DNA of 13,140 bases from Paracoccaceae bacterium (lineage in GTDB: Bacteria > Pseudomonadota > Alphaproteobacteria > Rhodobacterales > Rhodobacteraceae). Made by a program: the position numbers and the translations under genes. Numbering within the stretch: the first letter of the stretch is position 1; each line of letters opens with the position of its first letter. Positions 8,145 to 13,140 of this stretch are shown piece after piece. The DNA lies in contig RGAJ01000022.1 of assembly GCA_009920225.1 (NCBI GenBank), forward strand, positions 1 through 13,140. Reading direction: 5' to 3'. The notes beneath the pieces are model-generated. The model saw only the letters and a list, made by a program, of their open reading frames with translations, was not told the origin of the DNA and did not search any database.

Positions 8145-9133
8145 CCCAAGATTCACCTCAGGGCGCACCACTGTTGCAGGTCGAAAACCTTGGTGTGCGT
8201 TTCGCCATCAAACGGGGCGGTCTGTTTGGTGAAAAACGATACCTATATGCTGTGGATGACGTATCCTTTTCGTTGAAACGTGGCGAGACGTTGGCGATCG
8301 TCGGCGAAAGCGGATCGGGAAAAACCACCACCGCTTTGGCCATCGCCCGATTGGTCGACGCCTACACAGGGCGCGTTCGCGTTGCGGAACAGGATGTCTT
8401 GGGGATTGAGGGCGAAGATTTGCGCCAGATCCGCCGCAAAGTGCAATTCATTTTTCAAGACCCGTATTCAAGCTTAAACCCACGACAACGCGCCGAAGAT
8501 ATCGTGCGCGAACCCTTGCAAAGTTTGACAGAAACATCCAGCGAAGATCAGCAAAAGATCATTGATCGCCTGTTTGCATCAGTCGGGTTGCGCCCTGAAC
8601 AAAAGCGCCTGTTTCCACATCAGTTTTCAGGGGGCCAACGTCAACGCATTGGCATTGCGCGTGCCTTGGCAACGCAGCCGGAATTGATCATCTGTGACGA
8701 ACCCGTATCCGCGCTTGATGTCGCTGTCCAAGCACAGATTTTGAACCTACTGCGCGATTTGCAAGCCGAATTCGGATTGACCTATCTTTTCATCAGCCAC
8801 GATCTGGGCGTTGTTCAACATATGTGCGATTCCATCGCCGTGATGTACATGGGCCGCGTGGTTGAATACACGGACCGGCGCAGCCTGTTCAACGACCCAA
8901 AACATCCCTATACGACTGCGCTGTTATCGGCGGTGCCCTCCATCGACAAAAAACGTCGTGCCGAAATGAAACGCATTTCCATTCATGGCGATCCGCCTGA
9001 TCCACTTGCGCCACAAAAGGGATGTCATTTTGCCAATCGCTGCCCCATGGCCACAGACACCTGCCAGCAAAGCCAACCCGCGCTCACCGACAAAGGGAAT
9101 GGGCATATGGTGGCCTGTCACCTGGTGACCTAG
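8141..9133 (+). CDS. ABC transporter ATP-binding protein, DppF type
   Basis: This 330-residue cytoplasmic ATPase is the last gene of the transporter operon. Motifs are Walker A GESGSGKT (55-62), Q-loop FQDP (105-108), signature FSGGQRQR (162-169), Walker B LIICDEP (182-188) and the switch histidine H220. The C-terminal extension has C295, C301, C308 and C326, the same spacing as the partner subunit. The ATG at 8141 overlaps the preceding stop (ATGA) and follows AAGGA (8129-8133) by 7 bases. An upstream in-frame TTG at 8120 would add seven residues read from the preceding gene and is less likely. The gene ends 7 bases before the stop of the convergent winged-helix gene, and no clear terminator separates them. 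Confidence 0.94.
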   Translation: MTQDSPQGAPLLQVENLGVRFAIKRGGLFGEKRYLYAVDDVSFSLKRGETLAIVGESGSGKTTTALAIARLVDAYTGRVRVAEQDVLGIEGEDLRQIRRKVQFIFQDPYSSLNPRQRAEDIVREPLQSLTETSSEDQQKIIDRLFASVGLRPEQKRLFPHQFSGGQRQRIGIARALATQPELIICDEPVSALDVAVQAQILNLLRDLQAEFGLTYLFISHDLGVVQHMCDSIAVMYMGRVVEYTDRRSLFNDPKHPYTTALLSAVPSIDKKRRAEMKRISIHGDPPDPLAPQKGCHFANRCPMATDTCQQSQPALTDKGNGHMVACHLVT

Positions 9134-9140
9134 CCCAATG

Positions 9141-9686
9141 TTATAGGGACGCAGCCGATCTGGAGGCTTGGTCATAAAGACCAGAAATACTTCGCAAAAC
9201 GCGGGCGACATGGCTGATTTCGTCATAATCGCGATCCGTTGATTCCGCCGCTGACAACAGACATGCCTTGCGCACATCGCGATAGGCTTCGCAGACACGA
9301 CGTCCTTCTGCGGTGGTTGTATAGTGCATTTCTTTGCCAATTTTTCGGCTTGTGACCAATCCGGATTTTTGCAGCTTTTTCAGTGCATAGTTCACTGTGT
9401 GATTGTCTTCGATGTTCAGCATGAAAGCCACATCAGACAAACGCTTTTCTTTGTTGCGATGGTTCACATTATGTAAAACCAAAATGTCCAAGGGATTAAA
9501 ATCATTATGCCCAACCGCCTTCATACAGTGGGTCATCCAACGCGAAAAAGCGTTGTAGGTCATGGTCATAGCATATTCTAATTCGCTAAATTGCCAGCCT
9601 TGATCTGTTCCGGCAAGATGATCCGAGGACACGATTGGTTTTTGTTCTGGTGTTTGGGTTGCGTTTTCGCTGCTGGGTGTTGGCAT
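9141..9686 (-). CDS. Winged-helix (MarR-like) transcriptional regulator
   Basis: From ATG 9686 this is a 181-residue protein with a winged-helix domain at about 62-128 (DILVLHNVNHRNKE, NIEDNHTVNYALKKLQKSGL, then an acid/basic wing) and a helical C-terminus ending SGLYDQASRSAASL. I recognise it as a MarR-like family often found beside TRAP transporter genes in Rhodobacterales. Conserved sequence appears to begin at about residue 18 (IVSS). The preceding 17 residues are low-complexity (S/T/P/E/Q) and are read antisense to the first codons of the TRAP permease. No ribosome-binding site precedes the ATG. The frame stays open upstream to 9971, but only as the complement of the permease. Its own N-terminus may have been lost at the junction near 9636-9645. 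The core domain looks intact. Confidence 0.75.
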   Translation of the reverse strand: MPTPSSENATQTPEQKPIVSSDHLAGTDQGWQFSELEYAMTMTYNAFSRWMTHCMKAVGHNDFNPLDILVLHNVNHRNKEKRLSDVAFMLNIEDNHTVNYALKKLQKSGLVTSRKIGKEMHYTTTAEGRRVCEAYRDVRKACLLSAAESTDRDYDEISHVARVLRSISGLYDQASRSAASL

Positions 9687-9693
9687 TGCCGCT

Positions 9694-10884
9694 ATGGCGC
9701 TTTTTTCGAACGCCCCCTTGGGGTTGGTTATGGCAACGACTTTTTGGGGCCATAGCAATTCTTGGGCGCTTGCGGCGCTTCCGCTTTTCATCTGGATGGG
9801 GGAAATCCTGTTTCGATCAAGCTTGTCTGACGACATGTTCACAGGTCTTTCGCCTTGGATGAACCGCCTGCCGGGGCGGTTATTGCACGTCAATATCTTT
9901 GGCTGCGGTATCTTTGCTGCGGTGTCGGGATCATCGGCGGCAACAGCCGCGACGATTGGCAAGCTGTCCATTCCAGAACTGTCGCGGCGCGGCTATCCCG
10001 AACAGATGATGATTGGAACGCTTGCAGGGTCGGCCACTTTGGGTCTGCTCATTCCTCCGTCGATCATCTTGATCGTCTACGGCGTCGCAACGGAACAAAG
10101 CATTGCACGTTTGTTTGTCGCGGGTGTCCTGCCTGGTATTTTGCTTGTGTCCTTGTTTGTAGGCTATGTCGTAATTTGGGCCTTGTTAAACAAAGACAAA
10201 CTGCCCGATGAAAACCTGTCGGTGTCTTTCAAGGAAAAAATTCATCGTTCGCGACGGCTTTTGCCTGTGGTGTTTTTGATCGGCGGCGTGATTGGATCGA
10301 TCTATGCAGGGATTGCATCCCCAACAGATGCAGCAGCAGTTGGTGTTGTTTTGGCGTTGATCCTGTCATGGCGCAGCGGGTCGTTGAACAAGAAAAGCTT
10401 TGTAGACGGCCTGATGGGGGCAACTGTTACGTCCTGTATGATTGCGTTTATTCTTGCCGGTGCATCATTTTTGACGGTCGCCATGGGGTTCACAGGCATA
10501 CCAAGGCTTTTGGCGGAATGGATCGGGGGCTTGAACCTATCAACCTATGCGCTTTTGGCAGCGTTAACCGTATTTTTCGTGATCTTGGGATGTTTCTTGG
10601 ACGGCATTTCCGTTGTGGTCTTAACCACCTCGGTCATCATGCCGATGGTCAGTGCGGTTGGTATTGACCCGCTTTGGTTCGGGATTTTCATCGTCATCGT
10701 GGTTGAGATGTCGCAAATCACGCCCCCTGTCGGGTTCAATTTGTTCGTTTTACAATCCCTGACGGGTCGCAACATTTTGGTCGTTGCACGCGCTGCACTA
10801 CCATTCTTTATGCTTATGTTGCTTGCGCTGGCCTTGATCGTGATATTCCCGCAAATCGTGACGTATTTGCCCAATAACATGTAA
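9694..10884 (+). CDS. TRAP transporter large permease (DctM type), N-terminally truncated, possibly a pseudogene
   Basis: From ATG 9694 this frame gives 396 residues of a multi-spanning inner-membrane protein. Recognisable DctM motifs are ALPLFIWMGEILF (28-40), FAAVSGSSAAT (74-84), LGLLIPPSI (116-124) and SQITPPVGFNLF (about 340-352). DctM proteins usually have about 425-440 residues. Family-like sequence (SGVWVAFSLLGVGIAA) continues in frame upstream of the ATG to about 9640, but no ATG, GTG or TTG occurs in that frame before the TGA at 9619-9621. No ribosome-binding site precedes 9694. The first membrane helix is therefore missing or untranslated. No DctP binding protein or DctQ small permease is nearby, and TRAP uptake needs all three. 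The most likely reading is a remnant of a dctPQM operon left by a deletion. Confidence 0.8.
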   Translation: MALFSNAPLGLVMATTFWGHSNSWALAALPLFIWMGEILFRSSLSDDMFTGLSPWMNRLPGRLLHVNIFGCGIFAAVSGSSAATAATIGKLSIPELSRRGYPEQMMIGTLAGSATLGLLIPPSIILIVYGVATEQSIARLFVAGVLPGILLVSLFVGYVVIWALLNKDKLPDENLSVSFKEKIHRSRRLLPVVFLIGGVIGSIYAGIASPTDAAAVGVVLALILSWRSGSLNKKSFVDGLMGATVTSCMIAFILAGASFLTVAMGFTGIPRLLAEWIGGLNLSTYALLAALTVFFVILGCFLDGISVVVLTTSVIMPMVSAVGIDPLWFGIFIVIVVEMSQITPPVGFNLFVLQSLTGRNILVVARAALPFFMLMLLALALIVIFPQIVTYLPNNM

Positions 10885-10891
10885 TAGACAC

Positions 10892-10926
10892 CGATTGGGC
10901 CCATCGCATTACTTTGGGCCCAATCG
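10892..10926. terminator. Strong hairpin between convergent TRAP permease and HD genes
   Basis: CGATTGGGCCCA (10892-10903) and TGGGCCCAATCG (10915-10926) form a perfect 12-base-pair stem with an 11-base loop. It fills the gap between two convergent genes, directly after the permease stop (10882-10884) and 1 base before the HD gene's stop. A short TTT follows on the plus strand, and no T-run is present in the minus-strand direction. It probably terminates transcription from the plus strand and may act in both directions. Confidence 0.7.
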
Positions 10927-10927
10927 T

Positions 10928-11518
10928 TTACACCGCCTTCAAAAGTATTTGGAACGTTTCGACAAACTCGGCACGCACCTCTCGCGGGGCGCGTAATTTC
11001 ACATCAAGCCCTTCGGCGATAGACCGATCAAAGGCGCCGAACAGTTTGTTCGCCTCATCCTCGGAAAACCCTGCAATTTCTACGGCCTCAAGCCATGCGC
11101 TTATTTTATCAGCAGCCTTAATTTGGCGCTTTAACGTGATCGGTGTTTTGGCCGGCAACCCAAAGCGGATATGCACCGCCGACAAAATCCGATCATCCAG
11201 AACGCTGTAATCTGGACCAATCGCTGCCTTTACCGGGGAAATCATATCGCCGATCACGTATTCTGGTGCATCATGCAACAACGCGATCAATTGATCTTTG
11301 ATCTTGGCGCGCGGCTGAAGGCGGCGAAAGATCTCCAACACCAACAAAGAATGTTCCGCCACAGAATAGGGATAATCCCCACGCGTCTGCCCATTCCATC
11401 GCGCCACGAACGCAAGGCCATGCGCGATATCTTCGATTTCAATATCCATTGGCGTCGGATCCAACAAATCCAACCGCCGCCCCGATAACATTCTCTGCCA
11501 TGCGCGTTTTTGTTTCAT
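10928..11518 (-). CDS. HD-domain phosphohydrolase (YfbR-like family)
   Basis: This 196-residue cytoplasmic protein has HD-superfamily metal ligands in the expected order: H56 in SVAEHSLL, H82-D83 in LLHDAPEY, and D137 in [12 protein letters not shown]. The order and spacing resemble YfbR-type 5'-deoxynucleotidases, which remove phosphate from deoxynucleoside monophosphates, but the sequence is too distant to assert that substrate. The N-terminus ([17 protein letters not shown]) looks complete. GAGGG (complement of 11523-11527) precedes the ATG by 4 bases, and a candidate promoter lies just upstream, so this gene's 5' end is intact, unlike its divergent neighbour ahcY. It converges with the TRAP permease across a strong hairpin. 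Confidence 0.88.
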   Translation of the reverse strand: MKQKRAWQRMLSGRRLDLLDPTPMDIEIEDIAHGLAFVARWNGQTRGDYPYSVAEHSLLVLEIFRRLQPRAKIKDQLIALLHDAPEYVIGDMISPVKAAIGPDYSVLDDRILSAVHIRFGLPAKTPITLKRQIKAADKISAWLEAVEIAGFSEDEANKLFGAFDRSIAEGLDVKLRAPREVRAEFVETFQILLKAV

Positions 11519-12911
11519 GCCACCCTCGTGTTCACGTTTTGTTTACACAAGAAATCAATCGGTTTGGCAAGGATTTTTGACAAGATTGTGCAAGAGTTCT
11601 CCGCCATTTCCCCAACGATATCGCGCAGAATTTGGCGAAAGCAAACCTTTGAAAGGGGCGCGTATCGTTGGGTCATTGCATATGACCATCCAGACCGCCG
11701 TTTTGATTGAAACACTGGTCGCCTTGGGCGCGGACGTGCGCTGGGCCTCATGTAACATTTTCTCGACCCAAGATCACGCAGCCGCAGCCATTGCCGAGGC
11801 TGGCATTCCTGTGTTTGCCGTTAAAGGCCAGTCATTGGAAGAGCATTGGGATTACTTGGATAAATCCTTCCAATTCGCAGACGGCGCGAACATGATCTTG
11901 GACGATGGCGGCGACGCGACCTTGTACGTTTTGCTAGGCGCGCGTGCCGAATCAGGCGAAGAGATCATTCCAGTTCCCCAATCCGACGAAGAAGTCGTGA
12001 TCAAAGCGCAAATCAAAAAGCGGATGGAACAGTCCCCCGGTTGGTTCACCAAAACACGTGATGCCATCAAGGGCGTATCCGAGGAAACAACAACGGGCGT
12101 TCATCGTTTATATGATCTGCATAAAAAAGGCGAACTGCCTTTCCCTGCGATCAACGTGAACGATTCTGTCACGAAATCAAAGTTCGACAATAAATACGGC
12201 TGTAAAGAATCCCTTGTTGACGGGATCCGCCGCGCCACAGACACGATGATGGCTGGCAAAGTTGCTGTCGTCTGCGGCTATGGTGACGTTGGCAAAGGAT
12301 CCGCTGCGTCCCTGCGTGGTGCGGGCGCACGTGTTAAGGTGACCGAAGTTGACCCAATCTGCGCATTGCAAGCGGCGATGGATGGGTTTGAGGTCGTTCT
12401 GTTAGAAGACGTCGTCGACAGCGCCGATATCTTTATCACCACCACTGGCAACAAAGACGTCATCCGCATCGAACATATGCGTGAAATGAAAGACATGGCG
12501 ATTGTTGGCAATATCGGCCATTTCGATAACGAAATTCAGGTCGCCAACCTGCGCAACCACAAATGGACCAACATCAAGGACCAAGTGGACATGATCGAAA
12601 TGCCATCGGGCAGCCGTATCATTCTATTGTCCGAGGGTCGTTTGTTGAACCTTGGCAACGCGACGGGCCATCCATCGTTTGTGATGTCTGCATCCTTCAC
12701 CAACCAAGTGTTGGCTCAGATTGAATTGTGGACGAATGGCCAATCCTATCAACCTGGTGTGTATATCCTGCCAAAACATCTGGACGAAAAGGTTGCGCGC
12801 CTGCACCTAGACCGCATCGGTGTGAAACTGACCAAATTAAACAAAGACCAAGCCGACTATATCGGCGTGACGACCGAAGGTCCGTTCAAGCCAGAACATT
12901 ATCGGTACTGA
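11517..12911 (+). CDS. ahcY: Adenosylhomocysteinase (S-adenosyl-L-homocysteine hydrolase), abnormal N-terminus
   Basis: The enzyme converts S-adenosylhomocysteine to homocysteine and adenosine with bound NAD, removing the inhibitory by-product of methyl transfer. Conserved sequence begins at about residue 36 ([13 protein letters not shown]) and continues to the standard end PEHYRY. Substrate-site motifs are present: LHMTIQT (54-60), SCN (78-80), DDGGD (129-133), EETTTG (189-194) and [11 protein letters not shown] (215-225). The NAD motif GYGDVGKG is at 254-261, and the extra segment of bacterial enzymes is also there. Residues 1-35 do not resemble the usual N-terminal helix region (normally with an ETEMPGLM-like stretch), in this frame or the other two. 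No ribosome-binding site precedes ATG 11517, the only in-frame ATG before 11682. Weak TTG alternatives lie at 11577 and 11586. The gene is clearly ahcY, but its 5' end looks replaced, so expression and activity are in doubt. Confidence 0.88.
   Translation: MPPSCSRFVYTRNQSVWQGFLTRLCKSSPPFPQRYRAEFGESKPLKGARIVGSLHMTIQTAVLIETLVALGADVRWASCNIFSTQDHAAAAIAEAGIPVFAVKGQSLEEHWDYLDKSFQFADGANMILDDGGDATLYVLLGARAESGEEIIPVPQSDEEVVIKAQIKKRMEQSPGWFTKTRDAIKGVSEETTTGVHRLYDLHKKGELPFPAINVNDSVTKSKFDNKYGCKESLVDGIRRATDTMMAGKVAVVCGYGDVGKGSAASLRGAGARVKVTEVDPICALQAAMDGFEVVLLEDVVDSADIFITTTGNKDVIRIEHMREMKDMAIVGNIGHFDNEIQVANLRNHKWTNIKDQVDMIEMPSGSRIILLSEGRLLNLGNATGHPSFVMSASFTNQVLAQIELWTNGQSYQPGVYILPKHLDEKVARLHLDRIGVKLTKLNKDQADYIGVTTEGPFKPEHYRY
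11542..11570 (-). promoter_or_regulatory. Candidate sigma-70-type promoter of the HD gene
   Basis: On the minus strand, TTGCCA (complement of 11565-11570) is followed after exactly 17 bases by TGTAAA (complement of 11542-11547). These match the -35 consensus at 5 of 6 and the -10 consensus at 4 of 6 positions. The start point would fall roughly 15-20 bases before the HD gene's ATG, with GAGGG in between. If real, it shows that the HD gene's own upstream DNA is preserved at least to 11570. Confidence 0.45.
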
Positions 12912-12925
12912 TACCGTTCCAAGAC

Positions 12926-12953
12926 TTGGCGCATTCCGCAGGGGATGCGCCAA
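12926..12953 (+). terminator. Hairpin downstream of ahcY
   Basis: TTGGCGCATTCC (12926-12937) pairs with GGGATGCGCCAA (12942-12953) in a 12-base-pair stem containing one G-U pair, closed by a 4-base GCAG loop. It starts 15 bases after the ahcY stop, the usual place for a terminator. No T-run follows, so its efficiency as an intrinsic terminator is uncertain. Confidence 0.6.
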
Positions 12954-13006
12954 AATCTGAACGTTACTGCGGCTCTATTACGCATAAATTCCCCCCAAAT
13001 TCATGA

Positions 13007-13034
13007 TTGCCTCAGACACAAAACACGCTAGTAT
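13007..13034 (+). promoter_or_regulatory. Candidate promoter of the DUF2853 gene
   Basis: TTGCCT (13007-13012) and TAGTAT (13029-13034) are separated by 16 bases and lie about 40 bases before the ATG at 13074. Each box matches the sigma-70 consensus at 4 of 6 positions, so this is only a candidate. The 162 bases between ahcY and this gene otherwise hold the hairpin and no further gene. Confidence 0.35.
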
Positions 13035-13073
13035 ACCCTAAATCGCCAATTCTAATCCTAAGGGGGTAATGCT

Positions 13074-13140
13074 ATGGGCAAGCGTGACGACTTAATCGCG
13101 AAATATGCGGATGATCTAAAAAACAAATGTGGCATGACAC
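13074..13140 (+). CDS. DUF2853 family protein (5' end only)
   Basis: The ATG at 13074 follows AGGGGG (13061-13066) by 7 bases, an excellent ribosome-binding site. The 22 complete codons before the window end begin MGKRDDLIAKYADDLK and reach CGMT. I recognise this as the conserved start of the small DUF2853 family, roughly 110 residues, common in Rhodobacteraceae and of unknown function. The gene is cut by the window edge, so nothing can be said about its remainder. Confidence 0.8.
   Translation, partial: MGKRDDLIAKYADDLKNKCGMT

Noticed and set aside
9117..9129. GTCACC-T-GGTGAC palindrome at the end of the DppF-type gene as a terminator
   Set aside because: It lies within coding sequence and would leave a single-base loop, which cannot fold as an RNA hairpin of useful stability.
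9687..9971. Upstream extension of the winged-helix regulator to a 276-residue protein
   Set aside because: The extra 95 residues are the exact antisense of conserved TRAP permease codons and show no domain, so they are a shadow frame.
11516..11519. Overlapping divergent ATG codons of the HD gene and ahcY as a regulatory device
   Set aside because: The overlap follows from CATG being palindromic. Only the HD gene has a ribosome-binding site, and the ahcY N-terminus is abnormal, so the plus-strand ATG is probably fortuitous.
9640..11630. Mobile element or genomic island between the two junctions
   Set aside because: No transposase, integrase, terminal repeats, target duplication or tRNA gene was seen, and the HD gene is an ordinary chromosomal gene.
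1..13140. A new defence, CRISPR or toxin-antitoxin system
   Set aside because: Every sizeable gene falls into a known transport, metabolic or regulatory family, and no repeat arrays or paired small toxin-like genes were seen.

Overview
The window reads as a chromosomal segment of an alphaproteobacterium, most likely a Rhodobacteraceae (roseobacter-type) species. This rests on family recognition: a Dpp-type ABC operon with roseobacter-like subunits, a TRAP-type DctM with a divergent winged-helix regulator, an alphaproteobacterial S-adenosylhomocysteine hydrolase, and the start of a DUF2853 protein. Base composition looks moderate by eye and was not computed. No rRNA, tRNA, CRISPR array, insertion sequence or phage gene was seen.

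Layout. Positions 2-85 hold the tail of an unrecognised + strand gene whose stop codon overlaps that of a convergent G3E/CobW-type GTPase (82-972, minus). The GTPase overlaps its upstream partner, a YtcJ-type amidohydrolase (969-2612, minus), by 4 bases. Divergent from this pair is a LysR regulator (2719-3645, +). A complete five-gene Dpp/Opp-type transporter follows (3762-9133, +): binding protein, two permeases and two ATPases. The last four genes are tightly coupled by 1-4 base overlaps, and a strong hairpin separates the binding protein from the first permease. Next come a winged-helix (MarR-like) regulator (9141-9686, minus), a TRAP large permease (9694-10884, +), an HD-domain phosphohydrolase (10928-11518, minus), ahcY (11517-12911, +) and the first 22 codons of a DUF2853 gene (13074 to the window end).

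How it fits together. The LysR gene lies between the amidohydrolase/GTPase pair and the transporter. The simplest reading is one uptake-and-hydrolysis locus: the transporter imports a peptide-like or amide compound, the amidohydrolase cleaves it, the GTPase may help metallate the hydrolase, and LysR controls the cluster. The substrate cannot be read from the sequence.

The right half shows signs of erosion. The TRAP permease lacks its normal N-terminus and has no DctP or DctQ partner, and it abuts and partly overlaps the regulator head to head. About 2 kb further on, ahcY has lost its conserved first ~35 residues, and unrelated sequence joined to the HD gene's upstream region stands in their place. 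These look like two deletion junctions, or assembly errors, at divergent gene pairs. They are the most interesting observations here. I found no convincing previously undescribed system.
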